64,000 nucleotides of DNA from Pseudomonadota bacterium (GTDB taxonomy: Bacteria; Pseudomonadota; Gammaproteobacteria; Burkholderiales; Burkholderiaceae_C). This document shows positions 49,204 to 57,577 of this stretch, piece by piece; within the stretch, counting starts at the first letter, position 1, and each line of letters begins with the position of its first letter. The position numbers and the translations under genes were made by a program. The stretch is from assembly GCA_018241225.1 (NCBI GenBank), contig JAFEEG010000010.1, positions 248,001 to 312,000 on the forward strand, read 5' to 3'. A model generated the notes under the pieces. It did no database searches. It saw only the letters and a program-made list of their open reading frames with translations, and was not told where the DNA came from.

Positions 49204-49833
49204 CTACGGAAGCTTGCGCCACACACTCGCCAGCCAAGGCTGCTGCTCGCGCGGCAAGCCTTCGGGGCGGTAGTAGTGCTCCAGTTCGACGAACCCCGCA
49301 GCGCCCATGTGCTGCTGCCAGGCAGGCAGGTCGTGCCAGGCGCCGTAGCGCTCGCCCTGCCAGCCTTCCTGGTCGGTGCCGCGCGGGTTGGACGAGAAGA
49401 GCACGCCACCGGGCTTGAGTGTTTGCCACAGCTCCCGCAGCACGCGCGGCAACTCCTGTGCGGGCACATGGAAGAGCGAGGCATTGGCAAACACGCCGTC
49501 GAAGTGTTGCGCCGGCAATTGCAGCGCCAGGAAGTTCTGCTCCAGCACCTCGCAGCCGGTGCCTTCCCGCGCCATGGCGGCCAGTGCGGGCGAGCCTTCC
49601 AGCCCGGTCGGTTGATGACCCAGGCGCAAGAAGGCCAGCAGGTCGCGCCCCGGGCCGCAGCCGAAATCGAGAATGCGCAGCGGTGCCGGCGCTTCGATGT
49701 GGCGCAGCAGCGCCGCGATGTTCTGGCTGACGTCGTGGTCCCAGGTGTGCTCGCGAAAGCGCTGCGCGTTGTGCTCGTAGTGGCCCAGCGTGCCAGAGGT
49801 GATGCGGGCTAGCTCTTCGGGTGTCAGGGGCAT
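49204..49833 (-). CDS. class I SAM-dependent methyltransferase
   Basis: The 209-residue protein has 'LRILDFGCGPGRDLLAF' (SAM-binding motif I), 'GLEGSPALAAMA' (motif II acid), and 'FDGVFANASLFHVP' and 'LKPGGVLFSSNPRG' (motifs IV-V). The target molecule cannot be told. It is convergent with icd. Confidence 0.85.
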   Translation of the reverse strand: MPLTPEELARITSGTLGHYEHNAQRFREHTWDHDVSQNIAALLRHIEAPAPLRILDFGCGPGRDLLAFLRLGHQPTGLEGSPALAAMAREGTGCEVLEQNFLALQLPAQHFDGVFANASLFHVPAQELPRVLRELWQTLKPGGVLFSSNPRGTDQEGWQGERYGAWHDLPAWQQHMGAAGFVELEHYYRPEGLPREQQPWLASVWRKLP

Positions 49834-49945
49834 GGCGCCTTCATTCTAGGCAGGACGGGCGCGCCATTCACGCAGGCGTCACGGCACCTTGCGAGCATTG
49901 CCGTCCATGCATGAAGACATGGCGCCTGGCGGCATTTCCTGAAGA

Positions 49946-51223
49946 ATGCCGCGCGGCTTTTATCTGCTGATCGCCGGCCAGGCGATTTCCTCGCTGGCCG
50001 ACAACGCGCTGCTCATCGTTGCCATCGCCTTGCTGTCCGAGCGCGGGCTGCCGCTGTGGTGGGCGCCGCTTCTCAAGTTCGCCTTCACCGTTTCCTACGT
50101 GGTGCTGGCCCCGGTGATCGGGCCGCTGGCCGACGCCGTGCCCAAGGCGCGGCTGATGACGGCGATGAACATCGTCAAGCTCTGCGGGGTGGCCATGCTG
50201 CTGGCCGGTGCGAACCCCTTGGTGGCCTTTGCGGTGGTGGGCTTCGGCGCGGCTGCCTATGCCCCGGCCAAGTACGGGCTGGTGACCGAGATGGTGGGCC
50301 CGCGGCAGTTGGTGGCGGCCAACGGGTGGATCGAGGTGTCGGTGGTGTGCGCCGCGCTGCTGGGCACGGTGCTCGGCGGCTTGCTGGTGGCCGATGCGCT
50401 TCGAAGCTCGCAGGCCAGCGTGGCCCTGGGCCAATGGCTGGTGCTGACGCTGCATGTGTCCGCCAGCACCTTGCAGCTTTCCATGCTGGCCTTGCTGGCT
50501 GCCTATCTGGTCTCCGCCGTGATGAATGCCTGCGTGCCCGACAGCGGCGCGCGCTATGCGCCCACGCACATCCACGCCATGGCACTGGTGCGTGATTTCC
50601 ATCGGGCCAACCGCACCCTGTGGCGCGACCGCGATGGCGGGCTGTCGCTGGCCATTACCACCATCTTCTGGGGTGTGGGCGCGACCTTGCAGTTCGCGGT
50701 GCTCAAGTGGGCCACCGAAGTGCTCGGGCTGTCACTGGAGCGCGCGGCCTACCTGCAGGCGGCGGTGGCGGTCGGGGTGATCCTCGGAGCAGGGCTGGCG
50801 GGCCATCGCGTGCGGCTCGGCCGGGCCAAGCGGGTGCTGCCCGCGGGCATCGTGCTGGGACTGTGCATGCCGGTAGTGGCGAGTGTCGAGTCGCTGTGGC
50901 TGGCGGTGCCGCTGCTGGCGCTGGTGGGGGCGGTGGGCGGCATCCTGGTGGTGCCGCTCAATGCCTTGCTGCAGTACCGGGGCTATACCTTGCTCAGCGC
51001 CGGGCGCTCGATTGCGGTGCAGGGCTTCAACGAGAACCTGAGCGTGCTGGTGATGCTGGCCACCTACGCGGCCTTGGTCGCCGCCGACGTGCCCATCGTG
51101 CCGCTCATGTGGGGACTCGGGTTGCTGGTCGCGTCGGCCATCGCGTTGCTGATGCGGCGCGAGCGGTGCCTGCAGCGCACGCTGGGGGCGAGCCAGGACA
51201 GCCAGCTTACGACGCTGCGGTGA
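49946..51223 (+). CDS. lplT: LplT-like lysophospholipid transporter (MFS)
   Basis: The 425-residue protein has about 12 transmembrane segments and the LplT opening 'GFYLLIAGQAISSLADNALLIVAIALL'. 'GAAAYAPAKYGLVTEMVGPRQLVAANGWIEVSVV', over that loop, is strongly LplT-like. In E. coli LplT flips lysophospholipids inward for reacylation by Aas; no aas is next to it here. Assignment is by sequence pattern. Its 3' end lies 6 bp from the stop of the toxin gene. Confidence 0.85.
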   Translation: MPRGFYLLIAGQAISSLADNALLIVAIALLSERGLPLWWAPLLKFAFTVSYVVLAPVIGPLADAVPKARLMTAMNIVKLCGVAMLLAGANPLVAFAVVGFGAAAYAPAKYGLVTEMVGPRQLVAANGWIEVSVVCAALLGTVLGGLLVADALRSSQASVALGQWLVLTLHVSASTLQLSMLALLAAYLVSAVMNACVPDSGARYAPTHIHAMALVRDFHRANRTLWRDRDGGLSLAITTIFWGVGATLQFAVLKWATEVLGLSLERAAYLQAAVAVGVILGAGLAGHRVRLGRAKRVLPAGIVLGLCMPVVASVESLWLAVPLLALVGAVGGILVVPLNALLQYRGYTLLSAGRSIAVQGFNENLSVLVMLATYAALVAADVPIVPLMWGLGLLVASAIALLMRRERCLQRTLGASQDSQLTTLR

Positions 51224-51229
51224 TTGGCG

Positions 51230-51523
51230 TCAGTGCCTGAAGCCGTCCTCGCGCTGTGCGCGAATGGCCAGCACGAAGACCGTTTCGATGTCATCAAGGT
51301 ACCGGTAAAGCGCAACGTAGCCGCGAACGCCTTTGCCAATGACGAGTTCCCGTTTGCCGTCACGTACCGGTCTGCCGATCAGGGGGCTGTGCGCAAGCAC
51401 TTGAATGGCCCCGATCAACTCGTCCATGCGATCTGGAATGTCTTGCGCGCGGTGCAGTTCCAGGTGCGCGATGAAACGGTCGAGATCGTCCAGCACCTGC
51501 GGGGCAAGTTCGATTCGCGTCAT
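51230..51523 (-). CDS. type II toxin, RelE/ParE family
   Basis: The 97-residue protein has 'APQVLDDLDRFIAHLELH', 'LAHSPLIGRPVRDGKRELVIG' and 'YVALYRYLDDIETVFVLAIRAQRE', the ParE/RelE pattern. ParE-type toxins poison gyrase and RelE types cut mRNA; which applies here is not clear. The start lies 8 bp after the antitoxin stop. It forms an antitoxin-first pair. Confidence 0.85.
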   Translation of the reverse strand: MTRIELAPQVLDDLDRFIAHLELHRAQDIPDRMDELIGAIQVLAHSPLIGRPVRDGKRELVIGKGVRGYVALYRYLDDIETVFVLAIRAQREDGFRH

Positions 51524-51531
51524 GCGTGGCG

Positions 51532-51816
51532 TCAGCGTGCGAGCTTGCGTGCCGCGGGTTTGCGCGGCTTCTGGCCCGCCGCACGTGATCGCAGGTACGC
51601 CGTTGCCTCACTCCATCCAATGGACTCGCCTGTGCTGACCAAGGAGGCCCAGCGCTGATCCGCAATCTGGTGCAATGCATCGTCCATCTCGACGCGTTCG
51701 AGCGTTTCGGACAGGGCATCGAGGATGAATGCGTGCGACGACTTGCCGGCGCGCTCGGCAGCCGCGGAAATGCGCGCCTTCAGGGCTTCTTCGATGCGAA
51801 TGGTGGTCGTGGACAA
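51532..51816 (-). CDS. ribbon-helix-helix antitoxin
   Basis: The 94-residue protein begins MSTTTIRIEEALKARISAAA with a ribbon-helix-helix strand and helices ('AGKSSHAFILDALSETLE'). Its C-terminal half is flexible and basic ('AAGQKPRKPAARKLAR') and would neutralise the toxin. A ribosome site (CAAGGAGG) precedes the ATG. A palindrome 32 bp upstream is the probable autoregulatory operator. Confidence 0.85.
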   Translation of the reverse strand: MSTTTIRIEEALKARISAAAERAGKSSHAFILDALSETLERVEMDDALHQIADQRWASLVSTGESIGWSEATAYLRSRAAGQKPRKPAARKLAR

Positions 51817-51847
51817 GATCGCCTCCTTGGAGAGTGACGATCAATGT

Positions 51848-51861
51848 AGCACATTTGTGCT
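51848..51861. promoter_or_regulatory. palindromic operator of the toxin-antitoxin operon
   Basis: AGCACA-TT-TGTGCT is a perfect 14-bp dyad (extendable by one outer G/C pair). It lies upstream of the antitoxin start and downstream of the stop of the glycosyltransferase gene. Ribbon-helix-helix antitoxins bind such dyads to repress their own operon, so this is the likely site. Confidence 0.6.
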
Positions 51862-51878
51862 GCAACCCTGCCGGCCAG

Positions 51879-53120
51879 CTACGCCACGCCCGCCATCGGC
51901 CTGGCACGTGCATCGCCTGTGCGCGCCACGGCGCCACTGGCAAGCGTGGCCAGCAGCACTTCCTCCACCTGCGCCACGATGCGCCCCCAGCCCGCCTCGC
52001 CGGCGCTGCGTCGGGCGTGCTGGCCCATCTGCTGCGCATGCGCCCGGTCCGAAACCAGCTGGCGTGCCAGGCGCACGAATTCATCCTCGTCGCCCAGCGG
52101 GGCGATCAGCCCGTTCTCGCCGCTTCGGATCATCTGGCCCGCGCTGGCGTGGTCGTAGGCCAGTACCGCCAGGCCGCTGGCCATGGCCTCGAGGGTGACG
52201 TTGCCGAAGGTCTCGGTCATGCTCGGGAAGACGAACAGGTCGGCCGATGCGTAGTAGGCGGCCAGTTCCTCGCCGCGCCGCGTGCCGGCAAAGATGGCGT
52301 CGGGCACGCTGGCCGCCAGTTGCGATGCGGCGGGCCCTTCGCCCACGACCACCAGCCTGGCGTCGGGCCGCTGCGCACGCATGCCGTGGAAGGCATTGGC
52401 CAAGGCGCCCAGGTTCTTCTCCGCGGCCAGGCGGCCGACGAACAGGGCCACCGGCGTCTCGGGCTGCACGCCCCATTCCTTGCGCAGCGCGTCGCTGCGG
52501 CGGGCGGGCGTGAACAGCTCGGTGTCCACCCCGCGCGTGACCAGCACCAGCCGCTCGAATCCGTTGGACCGCAGTTGCTGGCGCAGGCTTTCGCTGGGCA
52601 CCATGGTGAAGGCGGTGCGGTTGTGGAACTTGCGCAGGTAGCCCATGATGGGCCGATACAGCCAGCCGATGCCGTAGTGCTTGCTGTAGGCGTGGAAGTT
52701 GGTGCGAAAGTCCGAGCACACCGGCAGCTTGAGCTTGTGCGCAATCTGCAGCGCCGACCAGCCCAGCGGTCCCTCGGTGGCGATGTAGACCAGGTCGGGG
52801 CGCTGGCGGCTCCACAACTGGCCCAGCGCCTTGTTGGCCGGCATGCCCATCTTCATCTCGGGGTAGCGCGGAATCGGCACGCCGCGCATCAGCACCTCGT
52901 CCAGGCCGTTCGAGCGCCGGGCCAGGTCGGCCTCGGTCTGGCGCGGGCGCACCAGCTGGATGTCGTGCTGCAGCGCGCGCAGCCCTTCCACCACACGCTG
53001 CAGGGTCAGCGCCACGCCGTTGACCTCGGGCGGGTAGGTTTCGGTAACGACCGCAATGCGCAGCGAGCGCCGCGCCGGTGGCATGTGGTCGACGACGATC
53101 GGGGCCAGCGAGGTGCTCAT
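51879..53120 (-). CDS. GT4-family glycosyltransferase
   Basis: The 413-residue GT-B enzyme has an N-terminal acceptor domain ('IAVVTETYPPEVNGVALTLQRVV') and a C-terminal nucleotide-sugar domain ('ALFVGRLAAEKNLGALANAF', the E-x7-E motif in 'MTETFGNVTLEAMASG'). The pattern resembles mannosyl- or glucosyltransferases acting on lipids (MgtA/SqdX-like). A lipid acceptor is inference. It is divergent from the Mpo1-like membrane gene (150 bp between starts) and close to phospholipid genes. Confidence 0.88.
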   Translation of the reverse strand: MSTSLAPIVVDHMPPARRSLRIAVVTETYPPEVNGVALTLQRVVEGLRALQHDIQLVRPRQTEADLARRSNGLDEVLMRGVPIPRYPEMKMGMPANKALGQLWSRQRPDLVYIATEGPLGWSALQIAHKLKLPVCSDFRTNFHAYSKHYGIGWLYRPIMGYLRKFHNRTAFTMVPSESLRQQLRSNGFERLVLVTRGVDTELFTPARRSDALRKEWGVQPETPVALFVGRLAAEKNLGALANAFHGMRAQRPDARLVVVGEGPAASQLAASVPDAIFAGTRRGEELAAYYASADLFVFPSMTETFGNVTLEAMASGLAVLAYDHASAGQMIRSGENGLIAPLGDEDEFVRLARQLVSDRAHAQQMGQHARRSAGEAGWGRIVAQVEEVLLATLASGAVARTGDARARPMAGVA

Positions 53121-53270
53121 GGGAGCGGATGCTCGCGGCCGATTGCAACAGGGAAATGACGGTGCGCACACCGTCACCAAGAATTCACGCGCGCTCGTCA
53201 CGATGCCGTCACGCGCAGCGCCGCCTTCGAGTGCCGCTGGCGCGCCATCCACCCGAGCACAGGAGAACCC

Positions 53271-53885
53271 GTGAAAGATTTCTTCAGCACCCTTGCCGAG
53301 CAACGCTGGGACGACCACCGCTACTACCACCACAGTCGCATCAACCAGTCGCTGCACCTGGTCAGCGCGGTGAGCTTCGTCATTGCCTACGCACTGCTCT
53401 TCGTCGATCCGGTGATGGCCGCGCTGCTGGGCTGGTGCGTCTCCATGGTCAGCCGCCAGGCCGGCCACTTCTTCTTCGAGCCGAAGGGCTACGACCACGT
53501 GAACCAGGCCACGCACGAGCACAAGGAAGAGATCAAGGTGGGCTACAACCTGCGCCGCAAGGTGGTGCTGATGGCGCTGTGGGCCGCGGTGCCGGTGGCG
53601 CTGTGGTGGGACCGCACGCTGTTCGGCCTGATGACGCCCACCACGGGCTTCGAAGGCTATGTGCGGCAAGTGGGCCTGGCCTGGCTGATTCTGGGGGCGG
53701 CGGGCCTGCTGTTTCGCACCATCCACCTCTTCCTGCTGCAGGACGTGAAGACGGGCCTGGTGTGGATGACCAAGATCCTGACCGACCCCTTTCACGACAT
53801 CAAGCTGTACTACCGCGCGCCGCTTTTCCTGCTGCGCGGCGAGCTGATCGACCCCACCCACGGGGCCGATCGCAAGCACGCCTGA
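53271..53885 (+). CDS. four-helix membrane protein resembling Mpo1/DUF962
   Basis: The 204-residue protein has about four transmembrane helices (near 30-62, 97-115, 135-160). 'YYHHSRINQSLHLVSAV' and 'QAGHFFFEPKGYDHVNQATHEHKEEIK' give a His-rich pattern like the Mpo1/DUF962 family, whose yeast member is an Fe-dependent dioxygenase of 2-hydroxy fatty acids. The match is by spacing of N and H residues and is tentative. It is convergent with the aminotransferase gene (stops abut) and near psd, so a lipid role is possible. Confidence 0.6.
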   Translation: MKDFFSTLAEQRWDDHRYYHHSRINQSLHLVSAVSFVIAYALLFVDPVMAALLGWCVSMVSRQAGHFFFEPKGYDHVNQATHEHKEEIKVGYNLRRKVVLMALWAAVPVALWWDRTLFGLMTPTTGFEGYVRQVGLAWLILGAAGLLFRTIHLFLLQDVKTGLVWMTKILTDPFHDIKLYYRAPLFLLRGELIDPTHGADRKHA

Positions 53886-55541
53886 CTAGCTGTTCCAGCG
53901 TTGCGCGAGCATCTCGCGCAGGATGCCGCGCTTGATCGCCTTGTTGCTCAGCGTGTCGTCCTGCCACCACCAGCCGTCGGCCTGCATCGTGCGGGCCGCA
54001 GCCACGAAGCGGTCGCACACGGCCTCGAAGTCGGCGTCGCTGTAGTTCAGGCTGAAGATCAGGCGCCCCGTGCCGACCCAGCTCAGGGCCAGGCCCTGGG
54101 CGCGCAGGTAGTACTGCAGCAGCCAGTTGTAGCGCGAGGGCGCGGTGTACAGCACCGTCCAGATCGACGAGATGTTGGCCACCCGCACCGGCAGGCCGGC
54201 GTCCTGCATCTTCTGGTTGAGCAGGGCCGCGCGGGCGTTCCAGCGCTCGTCGATGTCTTCGTAGAGCGCCTTCACCTCGGGCGTCTCGATGCGCCGCAGG
54301 AAGGCGTTCATCGCGCCCATCACGTAGGGGTGTGCATTGAAGGTGCCGCGCGCAAAGCAGATGTCGGCGGGGCGCTCTTCGCGGTAGCGCTTCATCAGCC
54401 CCGCGCGACCGCACACCACGCCGATGGGCAGGCCGCCGCCCAGCGTCTTGCCGTAGGTGACCATGTCGGCCTGCACGCCGAAGTACTCCTGCGCGCCGCG
54501 CGGTGCCAGCCGAAAGCCCACGAAGATCTCATCCATGATCAGCACGATGCCGCGCTCGGTGCACACCTGCCGCAGCTGCCTGAGCCACTCGGTGTAGGCC
54601 ACGCGGTCGAAGCTTGCCTTGCGGCCGCTGTCCACCAGCGACGAGTCGCCCGGCGCGCCCGCATTGGGGTGCAGCGCCTGCAGCGGGTTGACCAGCACGC
54701 AGGCGATGTCCTTGCGCGTGCGCAGTACCTGCAGCGTGCGCTCGTCCATCTCGCGCAGGGTGTAGGTCTCGTGCGGCGGCAGCGGGTTGCCCACGCCGGG
54801 CTGCACGTCTTCCCACCAGCCGTGATAGGCGCCGCAAAAGCGAACCAGGTGCGTGCGCCGCGTGTGATAGCGCGCCAGGCGCACGGCCTGCATTACCGCC
54901 TCGGTGCCCGACATGTGGAAGGAGACCTCGTCCAGCCCCGAGATGGCGCGCAGGCGCTGCACGTTCTCGGTGACGCACGGGTGGTAGGCGCCCAGCACCG
55001 GGCCCAGCGGCTCGGCCAGGCGGCTGCCTTCGGCGATGCACTCCTTGTAGAAATCCACGCCCAGCAGGTTCACGCCGTAGGAGCCGGTGAGATCGTAGAG
55101 CTGCTCGCCGTCCAGGTCCTGCACCGTCACGCCGCTGGCGCAGCGCAGGAACGCGCCCACCGGCAGGTGCTCGCGCACATGCGGGCTGTACTGGAAGGGC
55201 ACCCGGTAGCTGCTGGTGAACTGCAGGTCCGACAGGGCCGGGCGAGCCTCGCGCGTGGCGGCAATGGAGCGTGCGTGGCGCGTCTGCAGCAGCTGCGACA
55301 GCGCCTCGAAGCCTGCACGACGGCGCATCTGTACCTCGGCCGGTGCGCCGTCGGAATTGAAGAAGCGCACTTCGTCGTAGGCGTAGCCCGGCAGCTGCGC
55401 CGCCACCCGCTTGGCCATGCGCGAATGCCCACCCAGCGACGGGTGCTTGGCGCGCGAGAGTTCCAGCCGGCGCCATGCCATGGGCAGCGTGGCCAGCACG
55501 GCCGCCGCCGCAACGGAAGACAAAAGGAAGGTCTGGTTCAT
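53886..55541 (-). CDS. membrane-anchored class III aminotransferase (GSAM-like)
   Basis: The 551-residue PLP protein has an N-terminal hydrophobic helix (residues 3-22) and a 110-residue extension absent from glutamate-1-semialdehyde aminomutases (about 430 residues). The PLP domain is complete: 'SGTEAVMQAVRLARYH' (211-226), 'AYHGWWEDV' (238-246), D337-E338 in 'MDEIFVGFR', and the Schiff-base K365 in 'YGKTLGGGLPIG'. An anchored aminotransferase or aminomutase beside phosphatidylserine decarboxylase (divergent, 61 bp) suggests an amino-lipid role rather than haem synthesis. The substrate is unknown. Confidence 0.8.
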   Translation of the reverse strand: MNQTFLLSSVAAAAVLATLPMAWRRLELSRAKHPSLGGHSRMAKRVAAQLPGYAYDEVRFFNSDGAPAEVQMRRRAGFEALSQLLQTRHARSIAATREARPALSDLQFTSSYRVPFQYSPHVREHLPVGAFLRCASGVTVQDLDGEQLYDLTGSYGVNLLGVDFYKECIAEGSRLAEPLGPVLGAYHPCVTENVQRLRAISGLDEVSFHMSGTEAVMQAVRLARYHTRRTHLVRFCGAYHGWWEDVQPGVGNPLPPHETYTLREMDERTLQVLRTRKDIACVLVNPLQALHPNAGAPGDSSLVDSGRKASFDRVAYTEWLRQLRQVCTERGIVLIMDEIFVGFRLAPRGAQEYFGVQADMVTYGKTLGGGLPIGVVCGRAGLMKRYREERPADICFARGTFNAHPYVMGAMNAFLRRIETPEVKALYEDIDERWNARAALLNQKMQDAGLPVRVANISSIWTVLYTAPSRYNWLLQYYLRAQGLALSWVGTGRLIFSLNYSDADFEAVCDRFVAAARTMQADGWWWQDDTLSNKAIKRGILREMLAQRWNS

Positions 55542-55602
55542 GAATTCGTAGGTGGTCTCGTGAGCAAACCCTCCCTGTTTATTTCATCTTCTTGACGTCC
55601 TC

Positions 55603-56484
55603 ATGAAAGCACTTCGACAAACCCGTGATGCCCTGCTGCAGCAGGAAGACATCAATTTCCTGCTCACCAACCGCGTGCCGCGCATGGCGCTGACCCGCTT
55701 CATGGGCTGGTTCAGCAAGATCCGCAATCCGCTGGTGCGCGATCTCTCCATCGGCACCTGGCGCCTGTTCACCGAGCTGGACCTGAGCGAAGCGAAGAAG
55801 ACGCGCTTTGCCAGCATGCACGACTGCTTCACGCGTGAGCTGAAGGAGGGCGCGCGCACCATCGACCCTGACCCGCACGCGATGGCCAGCCCTTGCGACG
55901 CCATCGTCGGCGCCTGCGGTGCGGTGGCCGGCATCGAGGTGTTCCAGGCCAAGGGCTTTCCGTATTCGGCGGCGGAACTGTTTGGCGACCCGAAGGCGGT
56001 GGAGCCTTTTCGCGACGGCACTTTCGTCACGCTGCGGCTGACCAGCAGCATGTACCACCGCTTCCATGCGCCGCACGACTGCACGGTGCAGGAGGTGCGC
56101 TACCTCTCGGGCGACACCTGGAACGTGAACCCCATTGCCCTGAAGCGGGTGGAGCGCCTGTTCTGCCGCAACGAGCGCGCCGTGCTGCGCACGCGGCTCG
56201 AATCCGGCCAGCCGATTGCCATCGTGCCGGTGGCGGCCATCCTGGTGGCCAGCATGCGCCTGCACTGCCTGGACGTACTGCTGCACCTTCGCTATCGGGG
56301 GCCCGAGCGCGTGTCGGTGGATGCCAGCTACCGCAAGGGGCAGGAGATGGGCTGGTTCGAGCACGGCTCGACCATCATCGTGTTCGCGCCCAAAGGCTTT
56401 GCACTGGCCGACGGCATCGAGACGGGAGCGCGCATTCGGATGGGGCAGGCGCTGATGCGGCTGCCCCCGCCCGGCTGGCGCTGA
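55603..56484 (+). CDS. psd: phosphatidylserine decarboxylase
   Basis: The 293-residue proenzyme self-cleaves at 'HGST' (254-257), making a pyruvoyl group from S256. D99 ('SPCDA') and H155 ('YHRFHAP') complete the triad known in the E. coli enzyme. It decarboxylates phosphatidylserine to phosphatidylethanolamine. It is shorter than the E. coli protein (322). No pssA lies beside it; the one in this window is at 9760. Its neighbour is a divergent aminotransferase, so a modified phospholipid substrate is possible. The enzyme family is certain; the precise substrate is not. Confidence 0.9.
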   Translation: MKALRQTRDALLQQEDINFLLTNRVPRMALTRFMGWFSKIRNPLVRDLSIGTWRLFTELDLSEAKKTRFASMHDCFTRELKEGARTIDPDPHAMASPCDAIVGACGAVAGIEVFQAKGFPYSAAELFGDPKAVEPFRDGTFVTLRLTSSMYHRFHAPHDCTVQEVRYLSGDTWNVNPIALKRVERLFCRNERAVLRTRLESGQPIAIVPVAAILVASMRLHCLDVLLHLRYRGPERVSVDASYRKGQEMGWFEHGSTIIVFAPKGFALADGIETGARIRMGQALMRLPPPGWR

Positions 56485-56550
56485 CGTGCACCTTTGCCCT
56501 ACGTGCAAGCCCCGGTGCCCTTGCCGCGTGGGCTTTCCTACGATCGGCCC

Positions 56551-57414
56551 ATGCGCGCAAGTCATGTTCCCTTCGAGGCCATCGTCGAGCAGTCGGTCGC
56601 CGGCACCTACGTCATCCAGGACGATCACTTCGTCTATGCCAACAGCACCTGGGCCGCGATTGCCGGGTACACGCGCGAAGAGGTCGTCGGCATGCCGCTG
56701 GCGCAGCTGGTGGCGCCGGACTTCCTGAACGAAGTGCGCGCGCGCGTGCAGGCTCGCCTGCAAGGCAATCCGCCCAGCATGCACTTCATCACCCGCGGCC
56801 AGCATCGCGACGGCCACGTGGTGCTGGTGGAAGTGCACGGCTCGCGCATGAACTTCAAGGGCAGGCCCGCCGTGATCGGCGTGGGCGTGGACGTGACCGA
56901 GCGGCTGCGCAACGAGGCGCAGCTACGCCAACTGCTGGAGCAGGTGCGCACGTTGAGCAGCCACACGGCCCTGGCCCTGGAGGCCCAGCGCGCGGCCTTT
57001 GCGCGCGAGGTGCAGCAGGGCCTGGGCGGCATGCTCAGCAGCATCCGCACCGATGCGGCGCGAATGGTCCACAGCGCGCCGGTTGGCGAACTGCAGCCGC
57101 TGACCGAACGCCTACTTGCCATGACGCAGCAGGCGGTGGACGCCGCCAGGCAGATCGCTGATGCCCTGCGGCCCGCCGAGCCGGTGCCCCTGCCGGGCCC
57201 GGCCATGCAGTCTGCGCACCGGCGGCTGGGCGAGCGCGAGCAGGAGGTGCTCCAGTGGCTGCTCAAGGGCCTGTCGCCCACCGAGATCGGTGCGCGCATG
57301 GGCATCAGCGTCAAGACGGCCAGCACGCATCGCAGCAACATCCTGCGAAAGCTCGAGGTGGGCAGCACGGCCGAGCTGGTGCTCTACGCGGTGCGCCACG
57401 GCCTCGTGCAGTAG
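56551..57414 (+). CDS. PAS / degenerate HisKA_3 / LuxR-HTH regulator
   Basis: The 287-residue protein has a PAS domain (about 8-118, 'GTYVIQDDHFVYANSTWAAIAGY'). Next is a segment (145-210) like the HisKA_3 dimerisation domain: 'AREVQQGLGGMLSSIR' and then 'AVDAARQIADALRP'. The phospho-accepting His-Asp of the usual 'AREIHDxLGQ' is Q155-Q156 here, and there is no ATPase domain. A LuxR-type HTH follows (225-283, 'LGEREQEVLQWLLKGLSPTEIG', 'VKTASTHRSNILRKL'). ATG 56551 is preferred to an upstream TTG that lacks a ribosome site. It probably senses through PAS and binds DNA directly. Confidence 0.8.
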   Translation: MRASHVPFEAIVEQSVAGTYVIQDDHFVYANSTWAAIAGYTREEVVGMPLAQLVAPDFLNEVRARVQARLQGNPPSMHFITRGQHRDGHVVLVEVHGSRMNFKGRPAVIGVGVDVTERLRNEAQLRQLLEQVRTLSSHTALALEAQRAAFAREVQQGLGGMLSSIRTDAARMVHSAPVGELQPLTERLLAMTQQAVDAARQIADALRPAEPVPLPGPAMQSAHRRLGEREQEVLQWLLKGLSPTEIGARMGISVKTASTHRSNILRKLEVGSTAELVLYAVRHGLVQ

Positions 57415-57577
57415 TAGGCGGGCCGCGCTCCTAGCCCGCCGCCCAGCGCCTGTCAATCAGCCGATTCCGAGCGCCGCTCGGGGATTGATCAGGACCCGGG
57501 CAACGCGAATGTTTCCAAGAATGCGCGGGCGCAGCCAACGAGTTCGCGCACGACGACACAACAGACAGGAGACAGCC

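Noticed and set aside
57417..57440. GGCGGGC/GCCCGCC hairpin after the PAS-LuxR gene as a terminator
   Set aside because: The stem is good but no T run follows; it could be chance in GC-rich DNA, so it is not listed as a terminator.
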